From contig DAMALH010000022.1 in the NCBI GenBank assembly GCA_032000125.1, positions 1-64,000 of the forward strand: 64,000 nt of DNA. Direction: 5' to 3'. Source of the DNA: Dryocola sp032000125. GTDB taxonomy: Bacteria > Pseudomonadota > Gammaproteobacteria > Enterobacterales > Enterobacteriaceae. Numbering within the stretch: position 1 is the stretch's first letter; each line of letters opens with the position of its first letter. The notes under the pieces were generated by a model that saw only the letters and a list, made by a program, of their open reading frames with translations, was not told the origin of the DNA and ran no database searches. The position numbers and the translations under genes were made by a program. Positions 32,180 to 41,689 of the stretch are shown one piece after another.

Positions 32180-33278
32180 TCATAACCCTGCTTTCAAACT
32201 TGCTTCGATAAATTTGTCCAGATCGCCATCCAGTACCGCCTGCGTATTGCGGGTTTCAACCCCGGTGCGCAAGTCTTTGATACGGGAGTCATCAAGGACG
32301 TAAGAACGAATCTGGCTGCCCCAGCCGATATCCGATTTGTTATCTTCTGCCGCCTGCTTCTCAGCATTTTTCTTCTGCATTTCCAGCTCGTACAGCTTCG
32401 CTTTCATCTGCTTCATGGCCTGATCTTTGTTCTTATGCTGCGAACGGTCGTTCTGGCACTGGGTCACGGTGTTGGTCGGAATGTGGGTAATACGCACCGC
32501 AGATTCTGTACGGTTAACGTGCTGGCCGCCCGCGCCTGACGCTCGGTATACGTCGATGCGCAGATCGGCCGGGTTGATTTCAATATCAATGTCGTCATCC
32601 ACTTCCGGATAGACGAAAGCGGAGCTAAAGGAGGTGTGGCGACGGCCGCCGGAGTCAAACGGACTCTTACGCACCAGACGATGCACGCCGGTTTCGGTAC
32701 GCAGCCAGCCAAAAGCGTACTCGCCCTGAATACGGATGGTCACGGACTTGATGCCCGCCACTTCGCCTTCGGACTCTTCGATGATTTCAGTCTTAAAGCC
32801 GCGCGCTTCGGCCCAGCGCAGATACATGCGCATCAGCATGCTGGCCCAGTCCTGCGCTTCGGTGCCGCCCGAGCCTGCCTGAATGTCGATATAGCAGTCG
32901 GCGCTGTCGTACTCGCCTGAGAACATGCGGCGGAACTCAAGCTGCGCCAGCTTGGCTTCCAGTTGATCCAGCTCGGCGACGGCTTCGTTAAAGGTTTCTT
33001 CGTCGTCGGCTTCAATGGCCAGCTCCAGCAAACCGGACACATCGTCCAGCCCCTGGGTCATTTGATCTAAGGTTTCGACAATCGCTTCCAGCGCGGAACG
33101 CTCTTTACCCAGCGCCTGCGCGCGTTCAGGCTCGTTCCACACGTCAGGCTGCTCAAGCTCTGCGTTTACTTCTTCCAGGCGCTCTTTCTTGGCATCGTAG
33201 TCAAAGATACCCCCTAAGAACGTCGCTGCGCTCGGTGAGATCCTGGATGCGGTTTTTTACCGGATTAATTTCAAACAT
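32180..33278 (-). CDS. prfB: Peptide chain release factor 2, with programmed +1 frameshift
   Basis: The gene encodes RF2 (365 residues), which reads UGA and UAA stops and hydrolyses peptidyl-tRNA through its GGQ motif (GAGGQHVNRTES). The SPF stop-recognition segment is represented by GSGGTEAQDWASMLMRMY and following. The coding sequence is in two frames: an ATG at 33278 gives 25 codons (MFEINPVKNRIQDLTERSDV...) ending at an in-frame UGA (33203-33201). Translation continues after a +1 shift as DYDAKKERLEEV. This is the classic self-regulation of RF2, where scarce RF2 favours the shift. It is not a defect. Cotranscribed with lysS. Confidence 0.98.
33201..33215 (-). promoter_or_regulatory. prfB +1 frameshift signal
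   Basis: On the minus strand the sequence AGGGGGTATCTTTGAC is present: a Shine-Dalgarno-like AGGGGG (33215-33210) three bases upstream of the slippery CTT and the UGA codon at 33203-33201. All elements of the known enterobacterial signal are intact. Confidence 0.97.
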
Positions 33279-33372
33279 GCTTAATTTCTTATGTTGATGT
33301 CAGAAGACGGAATGCGATCGTAAACCGGAAAGTTTACCGGAATTACGCTGCACTTTGTAGCACTGGTTGGCG

Positions 33373-35106
33373 TTAAATCGGCCAGAGGTGGTCTATCAAA
33401 AGCTGCACCGTTCTGTTGCCGCGAAACTCGTTTACATCAAGCTTGAAGGCCAGCTCCACTTCGCGCACGCTGCTGTCTGGCCAGCAGCCGGTATCGACGT
33501 TAAACGCGATGCCGTCCAGCAGCGGACCGCCGCCCAGGGGTTCAACCATCACTTTAAGGTGACGCTCCCCCACCAGGCGCTGTTGCAACAGGCGGAACCT
33601 ACCGTCAAATAAGGGTTCCGGGAACATCTGGCCCCATGGCCCGGCATCGCGCAGCATTTCGGCAATCTCCAGCGTCATCTCCTGCGGCGCAAGCGGCCCG
33701 TCGGACCAAATCTCGCCCTGCAGCAGGGCTGGATCGAGCCATTCACCTACCAGATCGCCGAATCGCTGCCTGAACTCCTCGAAGCGATTTTCTTCAAGCG
33801 ATAATCCCGCCGCCATGGCATGACCGCCGAACTTCAGCATCAGACCGGGGTTAAGCGTATCCAGCCGCTCCAGCGCATCGCGCATATGCAGCCCCTGAAT
33901 CGAGCGCCCGGACCCTTTAAGAGTGCCGTCGCCCGCCGGTGCAAAGGCGATAACCGGGCGATGGAAGCGCTCTTTAATGCGCGAGGCGAGGATACCCACT
34001 ACGCCCTGATGCCATTCTGGATGGTACATCGCGAGGCCATAGGGCAGCGCTTCATTGCTGCGCTCAAGCTTTTCACACAGGCTCAGGGCTTCAATCTGCA
34101 TGCCCTGCTCTATCTCTTTGCGCGTCTGATTGAGCGCATCGAGTTCGTTAGCGAGCATACGCGCTTCGCCGATGTTATCGCTTAGCAGCAGCGCCACGCC
34201 AACGGACATATCGTCCAGGCGCCCCGCCGCGTTCAGACGCGGCCCGAGGGCAAAGCCCAGATCGCTTGCCGCCAGTTTATGCGGCTCACGATTGGCAACT
34301 TCCAGCAGCGCCTTAATGCCCGGACGGCATTTACCCGCACGGATACGGCTCAGACCTTGCCAGGTCAGGATACGGTTGTTGGCATCCAGCGGAACCACGT
34401 CAGCCACCGTGCCAAGCGCAACGAGATCGAGAAACTCGGCCAGGTTAGGCATCGCCAGCCCCTGCTGCTCAAACCAGCCGCAGCCGCGCAGATGCGCACG
34501 CAGCGCGAGCATCAGGTAAAACGCAACGCCTACGCCGGCAAGCGATTTTGACGGAAACTCGCAGTCGGCCAGATTCGGGTTAATAATGGCTTCTGCCGCC
34601 GGGAGCGACGTGCCGGGCAGGTGATGATCGGTTACGATCACCGGAATGCCCAGCTCGTGCGCACGTTCAACGCCGCTGTGGGATGAAATGCCGTTATCAA
34701 CCGTCAGAATTAACTGCGCGCCGCGGGCATGCGCCTGATCCACCACTTCCGGGCTTAAACCATAGCCGTCTTCAAAACGGTTCGGCACGAGATAGCCCAC
34801 GTTTACACCGCCCAGGCTGCGCAAGGCCAGCACGCTTAACGCCGTGCTGGTTGCGCCATCCGCATCGAAATCACCGACGACGATAATGCGCCGCCCTTCA
34901 CGAAAAGCGTTATGCAGAATTTCAACGGCTTGCTCCATGCCGTTAAGCTGCTGCCAGGGCAGCATTCCTTTTACGCTGCGCTCGAGGTCCTGTTCGCCAC
35001 GCACTCCGCGGCTGGCGTAGAGGCGTTTTAACAGCGGAGATAAACCCGCCGGTAAGGCCGCCGCGTCATCCACGACCCGGCGGCGAAGGTGCGTTTGCTT
35101 TTTCAC
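33373..35106 (-). CDS. recJ: Single-stranded-DNA-specific 5'-3' exonuclease RecJ
   Basis: The 577-residue DHH-family exonuclease works in RecF-pathway recombination, mismatch repair and base excision repair. Metal-binding motifs are VVGDFDADGATS (motif I), LTVDNGISSH, VTDHHLPG (DHH motif III) and the DHHA1 region with HPEWHQGVVGILASRIKE and KGSGRSIQGLHMRDAL. Length equals E. coli RecJ. Translation starts at a GTG (35106), as in E. coli, 3 bases after the dsbC stop, so the two are translationally coupled. recJ sits between dsbC and prfB in the conserved order. Confidence 0.97.
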   Translation of the reverse strand: MKKQTHLRRRVVDDAAALPAGLSPLLKRLYASRGVRGEQDLERSVKGMLPWQQLNGMEQAVEILHNAFREGRRIIVVGDFDADGATSTALSVLALRSLGGVNVGYLVPNRFEDGYGLSPEVVDQAHARGAQLILTVDNGISSHSGVERAHELGIPVIVTDHHLPGTSLPAAEAIINPNLADCEFPSKSLAGVGVAFYLMLALRAHLRGCGWFEQQGLAMPNLAEFLDLVALGTVADVVPLDANNRILTWQGLSRIRAGKCRPGIKALLEVANREPHKLAASDLGFALGPRLNAAGRLDDMSVGVALLLSDNIGEARMLANELDALNQTRKEIEQGMQIEALSLCEKLERSNEALPYGLAMYHPEWHQGVVGILASRIKERFHRPVIAFAPAGDGTLKGSGRSIQGLHMRDALERLDTLNPGLMLKFGGHAMAAGLSLEENRFEEFRQRFGDLVGEWLDPALLQGEIWSDGPLAPQEMTLEIAEMLRDAGPWGQMFPEPLFDGRFRLLQQRLVGERHLKVMVEPLGGGPLLDGIAFNVDTGCWPDSSVREVELAFKLDVNEFRGNRTVQLLIDHLWPI

Positions 35107-35109
35107 CCG

Positions 35110-35829
35110 TTATTGACCACTTACTTTGCTCAGCTGCTGATGCGCATCCAGCATCTGTTTCATCTCTTTTGGCCCCTGATAACCGGGAATCACCGTTCCG
35201 TTGCCGAGCACGATGGCTGGCGTGCCCTGCACACCGTACTGCACGCCGAGATTGTAGTGATTCGCGATATTGGTTGCGCAGCTTGCGGCAGGCACCGCAT
35301 CGCCTTTCATCGCGGCATCAAAGGCCTTATTGCGGTCTTTTGCGCACCAGATAGACTTCATGTCGCTTTCGGCCTGGCTTTGCAGCCCCTGACGCGGGAA
35401 AGCGAGGTAACGCACGGTGATGCCCAGCGCGTTATAGTCCTGCATCTCTTCATGCAGCTTGTGGCAATAGCCGCAGGTGATGTCGGTAAATACGGTGATA
35501 ACGTATTTCTCCTGCGGCGCCTTATAAACGATCATCTCTTTTTCGAGCGCGTTCAGTTTGCCCGTCAGCAGTTGATTGGTGACGTTTACCGGCTGTGCGC
35601 CGCTGACATCGTAAAGCGGGCCCTGAATAATGTGCTTGCCGTCTTCCGTCACGTAGAGCACGCCGCTGTCTGTCAATACGGTTTTCATTCCGGCAACGGG
35701 AGCGGCCTGAATGTCCGCGCTCCGCACGCCCAGCTTCGCCAGCGACTGTTGAATTGCCGCGTCGTCCGCGTGCGCAAAACCGGAGACAGACGCCGCCAAT
35801 AAGGAGAGCAGCAAGATACCTTTTTTCAT
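35110..35829 (-). CDS. dsbC: Thiol:disulfide interchange protein DsbC
   Basis: This periplasmic disulfide isomerase has about 239 residues. The signal peptide (MKKGILLLSLLAASVSGFAHA) is followed by the dimerisation domain starting DDAAIQQSLAKLG and a thioredoxin fold with the active-site motif CGYC in TDITCGYCHKLHE. A second cysteine pair (IWCAKD ... AASCATN) is the structural disulfide. It refolds wrongly oxidised proteins and is kept reduced by DsbD. Two ATG codons are adjacent (35832 and 35829); the second has the better spacing to AGGA. It lies between xerD and recJ, as in E. coli. Confidence 0.97.
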   Translation of the reverse strand: MKKGILLLSLLAASVSGFAHADDAAIQQSLAKLGVRSADIQAAPVAGMKTVLTDSGVLYVTEDGKHIIQGPLYDVSGAQPVNVTNQLLTGKLNALEKEMIVYKAPQEKYVITVFTDITCGYCHKLHEEMQDYNALGITVRYLAFPRQGLQSQAESDMKSIWCAKDRNKAFDAAMKGDAVPAASCATNIANHYNLGVQYGVQGTPAIVLGNGTVIPGYQGPKEMKQMLDAHQQLSKVSGQ

Positions 35830-35856
35830 CATGATTCCTTTATTCTGACACTCACC

Positions 35857-36753
35857 TCACGCCCGCGGGTGGTGCTGTTGATGTAGCTGCCGTAAACGTT
35901 CGGTCGCTACATGAGTATAAATCTGCGTGGTGGACAAATCGCTGTGTCCAAGAAGCATCTGTACGACACGTAAATCCGCCCCGTGGTTCAGCAAATGCGT
36001 GGCAAAAGCGTGGCGCAGAACGTGAGGAGAAAGCTTTTCACTATCAATTCCTGCAATGACCGCGTAGTGCTTGATGCGGTGCCAGAACGTTTGCCTCGTC
36101 ATCTGCTGCGCCCGCTGGCTGGGGAACAGCACGTCGATGGATTGCCCGTTTAACAGCCACGGACGGCCGTGTTCAAGGTAGCTTTCCAGCCAGTGCACCG
36201 CTTCTTCGCCCAGCGGCACCAGACGTTCTTTATTCCCTTTACCAATAACCCGCACCACGCCCTGACGCAGGCTGATATCGCTCATCGACAAACCGACCAG
36301 CTCAGACACGCGCAGGCCGGTAGCATACAATAATTCCAGCATCGCTTTATCGCGCAGCTCGATAGGCCGATCGAGGCACGGGGCCTGCAGCAACCTTTCA
36401 ACCTGCGCTTCGCTGAGATCTTTTGGTAAGCGCTGCGGTAATTTAGGTGAAGAAAGCAAAGCGCTCGGATCGTCATCCCGTGCTTTTTCACGGTAGAGAT
36501 ACTGAAACAAACGCCGAATAGCGCTTAGCATGCGTGCGGAACTCGTGGCCTTATAGCCCCCTTCCAGACGCTCTGCAAAAAGGGACTGAAGATCGCCCGC
36601 CTGTACCGTCAGCAACGTTAAGCTATGGCGTGTTAACCACTGCGCAACCATGTTCAAATCGCGGCGATACGAAGCCAGCGTGTTCTCAGCCAGATTTTTT
36701 TCGAGCCAAAGCGCATCAAGAAATTGTTCAATACGGGCCAGATCCTGTTCCAC
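35857..36753 (-). CDS. xerD: Site-specific tyrosine recombinase XerD
   Basis: The enzyme acts with XerC at dif to resolve chromosome dimers, under FtsK control. The GTG at 36753 (GAGG five bases upstream) gives 298 residues, the E. coli length. The open frame further upstream to 36816 adds residues unlike XerD. The N-terminal core-binding domain starts VEQDLARIEQFLDALWLEKNLAENTL. The catalytic domain shows ATGLRVSELVGL (Arg), LSPHVLRHAFATHLL (His-x-x-Arg), LLGHSDLSTTQIYTHV (His and nucleophile Tyr). It lies 24 bases upstream of dsbC, diverging from fldB. Confidence 0.97.
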   Translation of the reverse strand: MEQDLARIEQFLDALWLEKNLAENTLASYRRDLNMVAQWLTRHSLTLLTVQAGDLQSLFAERLEGGYKATSSARMLSAIRRLFQYLYREKARDDDPSALLSSPKLPQRLPKDLSEAQVERLLQAPCLDRPIELRDKAMLELLYATGLRVSELVGLSMSDISLRQGVVRVIGKGNKERLVPLGEEAVHWLESYLEHGRPWLLNGQSIDVLFPSQRAQQMTRQTFWHRIKHYAVIAGIDSEKLSPHVLRHAFATHLLNHGADLRVVQMLLGHSDLSTTQIYTHVATERLRQLHQQHHPRA

Positions 36754-36854
36754 TGGAGCCTCACTTAAGCCTGAGTTGCGTCCATTATGCATGATGCGTA
36801 ATGGGATCTGGTACACTTGCCAGCCTGCACGTTATTAAATGAGTTGTTATCGCT

Positions 36855-37376
36855 ATGAACATTGGCCTTTTTTATGGCTCCAGCACCTGCTACACCGAAA
36901 TGGCTGCCGAAAAGATTCGTGACATCATCGGCCCGGAACTGGTGACGCTGCATAACCTGAAAGATGACTCCCCCGCGCAGATGGAACGGTACGATGTGCT
37001 GATCCTCGGCATTCCGACCTGGGATTTCGGCGAACTGCAGGAAGACTGGGAAGCCGTCTGGACGCAGTTAGATAACCTGAATCTGTCCGGCAAACTCGTT
37101 GCCCTGTACGGGATGGGCGACCAGCTAGGCTACGGCGAATGGTTCCTCGACGCGCTGGGTATGCTGCACGACAAACTGGCTCCCCGCGGCGCGCAGTTCA
37201 TCGGTTACTGGCCAACCGAAGGCTATGAGTTTACAAGCGCCAAACCTGTTATCGCCGATGGGCAACTGTTTGTTGGCCTCGCGCTGGATGAAACCAACCA
37301 GTACGATTTAAGCGATGAACGCATTCAGAGCTGGTGCGAACAAATTCTGGGTGAAATGGCTGACAGGTTCGCCTGA
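36855..37376 (+). CDS. fldB: Flavodoxin 2
   Basis: The 173-residue FMN-binding electron carrier has the phosphate loop GLFYGSSTCYTE, the WDFGELQEDW loop (aromatic stacking on the flavin) and LYGMGDQLGYGEWFLDALG. It is very close to E. coli FldB in sequence and length. It is divergent from xerD and has a convergent neighbour cptA. FldB is a SoxRS-regulated flavodoxin in E. coli. I see no clear SoxS box by eye in the 100-base gap upstream. Confidence 0.96.
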   Translation: MNIGLFYGSSTCYTEMAAEKIRDIIGPELVTLHNLKDDSPAQMERYDVLILGIPTWDFGELQEDWEAVWTQLDNLNLSGKLVALYGMGDQLGYGEWFLDALGMLHDKLAPRGAQFIGYWPTEGYEFTSAKPVIADGQLFVGLALDETNQYDLSDERIQSWCEQILGEMADRFA

Positions 37377-37382
37377 CGGCGC

Positions 37383-37805
37383 CTAAAGCTGGCCGTTGCC
37401 GCTTGCCTTCTGTTGCAAAATCAGGCGGCGTAAATCCCGCCACTCGCCGCTGTCCATGCTGTCGGCCGCCAGCCACAAATGCTGGCAGCGGGTTTTGCGC
37501 GTCTGGCGGATTCTTAACATCATGCCGCTGCGCAACATCCAGGGCGTGCCGACAATTTCCCACTCTTTGTCCTGCCACTTCAGGTGATAATTGGTTAGCA
37601 GTTTGATCTCGCCCTGAGTCGCGTGAATTCGACGCTGGCTGCGCACGCTGTCAAAAACGACCAGAGAAAGTAAAAGCATCCAGATAAGCGTATAGCTCAT
37701 CGGCCACGGCAGAAGCAGCACAACCAGCGCCAGCAGCCCGTGGGCTAACAGAGATAACCACTGCGCCCGCCAGGAGACGCGAAGATCAGATTGCCACAGG
37801 ACCAC
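37383..37805 (-). CDS. cptA: Inner-membrane protein CptA (YgfX)
   Basis: The 140-residue protein has two adjacent transmembrane helices (LSLLAHGLLALVVLLLPWPM and YTLIWMLLLSLVVF) and then a soluble C-terminal domain starting RSQRRIHATQGEIKLL. It matches YgfX in length and position, directly after sdhE. The literature describes it both as a toxin-like cell-division inhibitor paired with SdhE/CptB and as a succinate dehydrogenase-related factor; the sequence does not decide. Its start lies 20 bases inside sdhE. Confidence 0.92.
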   Translation of the reverse strand: MVLWQSDLRVSWRAQWLSLLAHGLLALVVLLLPWPMSYTLIWMLLLSLVVFDSVRSQRRIHATQGEIKLLTNYHLKWQDKEWEIVGTPWMLRSGMMLRIRQTRKTRCQHLWLAADSMDSGEWRDLRRLILQQKASGNGQL

Positions 37806-38052
37806 GTTCTCTATTCCGTGTTTGGATAAGCTTCACCATACGCTGCAACGCCGAGTCAGTCGGTTCGCCATGGTTCATCAACCAGTTAAAAAGGTCAGGA
37901 TCGTCACATTCCAGAAGACGGATAAATAGCTGCTTATCCTCATCGCTTAACGTGTCATATTCATACTCAAAGAACGGCATAATCGAAATATCCAGCTCGC
38001 GCATTCCCCGGCGACACGCCCAGTGAATGCGGGCTTTGTTATTGATATCCAT
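37786..38052 (-). CDS. sdhE: FAD assembly factor SdhE (YgfY/CptB)
   Basis: The 88-residue all-helical protein has the conserved RGMRELD motif (residues 16-22) needed for covalent flavinylation of succinate dehydrogenase and fumarate reductase. Start is set at the ATG 38052 (MDINNKARIHWACRRG), which gives the family length. The upstream open frame to 38310 overlaps the divergent ygfZ region and is not coding. The end overlaps cptA by 20 bases. Divergent promoter space to ygfZ is about 250 bases. Confidence 0.96.
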   Translation of the reverse strand: MDINNKARIHWACRRGMRELDISIMPFFEYEYDTLSDEDKQLFIRLLECDDPDLFNWLMNHGEPTDSALQRMVKLIQTRNRERGPVAI

Positions 38053-38299
38053 GTGCTCTTTCCTGCTTAGACTTACGTGTAAGGTACGGGTGATAGTGTA
38101 ACGTGTTTTCGCCGCGCGTATTAACTGAATGTTGCCGTCTGCGTACTTTCTCTGAAGAAATAAACGCAACAGGTTATCGTTACATTTATGCTGCGAGACG
38201 GCCCGAAACGGCACAATTCGCCCCATCAAACCGCTTGCATTAGCGGGCGGCTCTTTTACCATTAACGTCAAACATCTGTTGATTAACCCAGGAAAAATT

Positions 38300-39286
38300 A
38301 TGGCTTTCAACCCGTTTCCTCCCCGTCAGCCCACGGCCGCGGCTCGCCTGCCGCTGACGCTAATGACCCTTGATGACTGGGCGCTTGTGAACGTGACTGG
38401 CGCAGATGCTGAAAAGTACCTGCAGGGGCAGGTCACCGCCGACGTAGCAAAACTGGGCGCCAGCCAGCATCTGCTTTGTGCCCATTGCGATGCCAAAGGC
38501 AAGATGTGGAGCAACCTGCGCCTGTTCCATCGCGGCGAAGGTTTTGCCTTTATCGAACGCCGTAATCTCCATGAAGCACAGCTGACAGAACTGAAAAAAT
38601 ACGCCGTGTTCTCAAAGGTGACGATGACGCCGGACCATGACAGCGTGCTATTGGGCGTGGCTGGTTTCCAGGCTCGCGCGGCGCTGGCGAATCTTTTTGC
38701 GGCCCTGCCGGACGAAGAAAATTCTGTCGTCCAGGACGGCGCTACTACCCTGCTGTGGTTCAAGCTGCCTGCCGAACGATTCATGCTGGTCACAGATACC
38801 GCCACGGCCCAGAAGCTGGTGGAAAAACTGCGCGGCGAAGCCCAGCTTAACGACAGCCAGCAGTGGCTGGCGCTGGATATTGAAGGCGGCCTGCCGGTGA
38901 TTGATAGCGCCAACAGCGCGCAGTTTATCCCCCAGGCGACGAACCTTCAGGCCCTGGGCGGCATTAGCTTTAAAAAGGGTTGTTATACCGGCCAGGAAAT
39001 GGTGGCGCGCGCCAAGTTTCGCGGCGCTAACAAACGTGCGCTTTGGTATCTCGCCGGCAACGCTTCGCGCCTGCCGGAAGCTGGCGAAGACCTTGAGATG
39101 AAAATGGGCGATAACTGGCGTCGTACCGGCACGGTGCTTGCCGCAAGCCTGCTGGACGATGGCCGCGTGCTTATTCAGGCGGTTATGAATAACGATCTCG
39201 AACCGGATACCGTGCTGCGCGTGCGGGAAGACAGCGGCAGCGAACTGGCCATTGAGCCGCTGCCTTATTCACTCGAAGAGAGCTGA
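38300..39286 (+). CDS. ygfZ: Folate-dependent Fe-S cluster maintenance protein YgfZ
   Basis: The 328-residue protein is related to the glycine cleavage T-protein fold and needs tetrahydrofolate for a role in Fe-S enzyme upkeep (for example MiaB). It carries the family motif KGCYTGQE in ISFKKGCYTGQEMVARAKFRG. The start MAFNPFPPRQP at 38300 follows AGGA and gives E. coli length. It is monocistronic, with a hairpin right after its stop and convergent trhA beyond. Confidence 0.96.
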   Translation: MAFNPFPPRQPTAAARLPLTLMTLDDWALVNVTGADAEKYLQGQVTADVAKLGASQHLLCAHCDAKGKMWSNLRLFHRGEGFAFIERRNLHEAQLTELKKYAVFSKVTMTPDHDSVLLGVAGFQARAALANLFAALPDEENSVVQDGATTLLWFKLPAERFMLVTDTATAQKLVEKLRGEAQLNDSQQWLALDIEGGLPVIDSANSAQFIPQATNLQALGGISFKKGCYTGQEMVARAKFRGANKRALWYLAGNASRLPEAGEDLEMKMGDNWRRTGTVLAASLLDDGRVLIQAVMNNDLEPDTVLRVREDSGSELAIEPLPYSLEES

Positions 39287-39297
39287 AAGCCCGGCTG

Positions 39298-39321
39298 ATG
39301 CCCCCTGCAGCCGGGGGGCAT
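39298..39321. terminator. GC-rich hairpin between convergent ygfZ and trhA
   Basis: ATGCCCCC (39298-39305) pairs with GGGGGCAT (39314-39321) around 8 bases. No T-run follows, so termination strength is uncertain, but the position between two convergent stops fits a shared transcript end. Confidence 0.5.
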
Positions 39322-39343
39322 TAAGCATCAGCGGATATATGAA

Positions 39344-39997
39344 TCAGCGGATATATAAATAGATAGCAAGGAAGTGGCAAAAGCTGCCGCCCAGCACGAA
39401 GCCATGCCAGATGGCGTGGTTGTAGGGGATGCGCTTGCAGACGTAGAAAATAACGCCCAGCGAGTAAATTATCCCACCCGCGGCCAGCAGCGCCACGCTG
39501 CCCGCATCCAGCTTCATCGCCAGTTGATAAACCACCGCAAGCGACAGCCAGCCCATCAGCAAATAGGTTACCAGCGACAGCATCTTGAAGCGGTGCGCAA
39601 TGGTCAGCTTGAAGAGAATACCCGCCAGCGCGAGTCCCCAGATAACCACCATCATGCCGTGGGCAAAAGGTGAATCCAGCCCAACGAGCAAGAAGGGAGT
39701 ATAGGTGCCGGCAATAAGCAAATAGATAGCGCAGTGGTCAAATTTCTTCAGCCAGCGCTTCGCGCGCTGATGGGGAACGGCATGATAAAGCGTGGAGGCC
39801 AGAAACAGCAAAATCATGCTGCCGCCGTAAAGACTGTAGCTGGCGATCGCCATAGCGCTGGCGTTGGCGGCAACGGCCTGAACCAGCAGCAGCACCAGCC
39901 CAACAATCCCTAACACCAGCCCGAAACCGTGACTGATACTGTTGGCTATTTCCTCAGCCAGTGAATATCCAGGTGCTTTAATTGGTTTGTCAGCCAT
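39344..39997 (-). CDS. trhA: Hemolysin-III/PAQR-family membrane protein TrhA (YqfA)
   Basis: The 217-residue protein has seven transmembrane segments and the PAQR/HlyIII residues NSISHGFG, STLYHAVPHQRAKRWLKKFDHCAIYLLIAGTYTP and YNHAIWHGFVLGGSFCHFLAIY, whose histidines form a metal site in this family. E. coli TrhA is linked to membrane energetics and lipid homeostasis. The ATG at 39997 (GGAG upstream) gives the E. coli-like start ADKPIKAPGYSLAEE; the open frame up to 40120 is not expected to be translated. Confidence 0.93.
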   Translation of the reverse strand: MADKPIKAPGYSLAEEIANSISHGFGLVLGIVGLVLLLVQAVAANASAMAIASYSLYGGSMILLFLASTLYHAVPHQRAKRWLKKFDHCAIYLLIAGTYTPFLLVGLDSPFAHGMMVVIWGLALAGILFKLTIAHRFKMLSLVTYLLMGWLSLAVVYQLAMKLDAGSVALLAAGGIIYSLGVIFYVCKRIPYNHAIWHGFVLGGSFCHFLAIYLYIR

Positions 39998-40155
39998 AAG
40001 GCTACTCCAGGTAAGACTTAAGATGAAAAATGCAGCAGGGTTAGCATAACTGAGAATGATTCCAGTGAACACGTGTACGCTAAAATAAATCTGTCGGCAC
40101 CGTAAGTCGCGCCTGTACAATCGTTCTATCTGATTAAGATAGCTGGAGAATAGCC

Positions 40156-40752
40156 ATGTCCCCCCATGCGTTTGGCGCGATGAGCGAAGTTATTGCCTTT
40201 CTGATGGAAATCGACAAGCTCAAGCTGGTTGAGCGCCGTACAAAGATTATCGGCCATGGCCGTCAGGAAAATTCCGCCGAGCATAGCTGGCACTTTGCCG
40301 TTGCGGCGATGAGCCTTGCCCCTTTCGCACCTGAGGAAATCGATATTTCGCGGGTGATACAAATGGCGCTATTGCATGACATCGTGGAAATCGATGTAGG
40401 CGATGTGCTGGTTTATGATTTGGCCGCACGCGAAGCCATAGCCGAAAAGGAAGCCGTGGCGGCAACGCGCCTGTTTGGTTTATTACCCGAGCCGCAAAGC
40501 AGCACGTTCCTCAAGCTCTGGCTGGAATACGAAGCGGGGATAAGCGCCGACGCCCGCTTTGCCGGCGCGCTGGATCGCATATTGCCCGTGTTGCAGAATT
40601 TGCATAATGAGGGGCAAAGCTGGCGCGAAAATAATATTTCTCTTGCGCAGGTATTAACCCGTAACGCACAGGTGGGCGAAAGCTGGCCGGAATTATGGCA
40701 ACATATCGTTAGCCATCTGTATGTTGCGCAGGAAAAAGGCTGGCTGCGCTAA
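40156..40752 (+). CDS. HD-domain phosphohydrolase
   Basis: The 198-residue protein belongs to the HD_3 branch of metal-dependent phosphohydrolases (as YfbR 5'-deoxynucleotidase). The motif H...HD...D is visible: AEHSWHFAVAAMSL, then LLHDIVEIDVGDVLVYD, then FAGALDRILPVL. GGAG lies 5-8 bases before the ATG. In K-12 a different small gene (yqfB) occupies this place, so the gene is a lineage-specific neighbour. It starts divergently from trhA and is followed after 43 bases by the RpiR-type regulator. Substrate unknown; a nucleotide is likely by family. Confidence 0.82.
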   Translation: MSPHAFGAMSEVIAFLMEIDKLKLVERRTKIIGHGRQENSAEHSWHFAVAAMSLAPFAPEEIDISRVIQMALLHDIVEIDVGDVLVYDLAAREAIAEKEAVAATRLFGLLPEPQSSTFLKLWLEYEAGISADARFAGALDRILPVLQNLHNEGQSWRENNISLAQVLTRNAQVGESWPELWQHIVSHLYVAQEKGWLR

Positions 40753-40795
40753 ATTCCCTTACCGGCTCACGGCTGAAACTTCAGGAAGATGTACG

Positions 40796-41524
40796 ATGTT
40801 TACTCACGCGGCGATTGCTAATCTCAACGGCCTGGAAATGATGGTCTATAACTACGTCATTAAAAACCGTGACAAAGTCATGTACATGACCATTCGCGAG
40901 CTGGCCGACGGCGTGGGCGTTTCCACCACTACCGTTCTGCGTTTTTGCCGCAAGCTGAGCTGTGACGGTTATTCCGAGTTTCGCATTCGCTTTAAATTAT
41001 ATCTGGAACAAAACGATGAACCCTTGGTTAATTTTGGCCCCAGCGAAATAATTAGCTTTTTCAAAAGCACCAACAATGAAGAGTTCGATAATTTAATCGC
41101 TCGCGCGGTTGATATTATTTACGCCTCTGAACGCGTTATATTTGTCGGAGCGGGCACCTCCGGTGCTTTAGCCAAATATGGCGCACGCTTTTTTTCTAAC
41201 GTGGGTAAATTCAGCAACCATATCGACGATCCTTATTTCCCGGTCACCAATGATATGGCAAAAAATGCGCTGGCGATCGTGCTTTCAGTTTCTGGCGAGA
41301 CGGAAGAGATTCTGCGCTTTGCCAGCCAGTTCAGCCTGCACAACTGCAAGGTGATGTCGATTACCAGCCACGAAAACTCGGCGCTTGCGAAGCTCGCTGA
41401 TTTTAATATTTCCTGGCATATTCCGCTGACGCGGGTAGCTGGCGTCTACGACATTACTACCCAAATCCCCGTTATTTATATTTTAGAAACCATTGGCCGC
41501 AAGCTGGCGAAAAAAATGGCGTAA
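40796..41524 (+). CDS. RpiR/MurR-family transcriptional regulator
   Basis: The 242-residue regulator has an N-terminal helix-turn-helix (about 1-75, MTIRELADGVGVSTTTVLRFCRKLSCDGYSEFRIRFK) and a C-terminal SIS phosphosugar-binding domain with FVGAGTSGALAKYGARFF and VLSVSGETEEI. The family responds to phosphorylated sugars. Because the next gene encodes 6-phospho-beta-glucosidase, a 6-phospho-beta-glucoside or glucose-6-phosphate-type ligand and control of bglA are likely. AGGAAG precedes the ATG at 40796; the frame is open upstream into the HD gene. Confidence 0.87.
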   Translation: MFTHAAIANLNGLEMMVYNYVIKNRDKVMYMTIRELADGVGVSTTTVLRFCRKLSCDGYSEFRIRFKLYLEQNDEPLVNFGPSEIISFFKSTNNEEFDNLIARAVDIIYASERVIFVGAGTSGALAKYGARFFSNVGKFSNHIDDPYFPVTNDMAKNALAIVLSVSGETEEILRFASQFSLHNCKVMSITSHENSALAKLADFNISWHIPLTRVAGVYDITTQIPVIYILETIGRKLAKKMA

Positions 41525-41689
41525 AAAAAACAGGCTGTTTTTTATATGTAACAAATTACCAGACGGGCGGTTTGTTATATCGTGACAATTGCATCTCCTT
41601 TGTTAGACTCCAGAGCAGAGTTTATTAACGTAACGCCAGAATGTGAGTCATCACACATTATTACTGGCGCTAACAGCGGGATAAAAAAT

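Noticed and set aside
32180..33278. prfB broken by an internal stop
   Set aside because: The UGA at 33203-33201 is in the complete programmed frameshift signal of RF2 and is normal.
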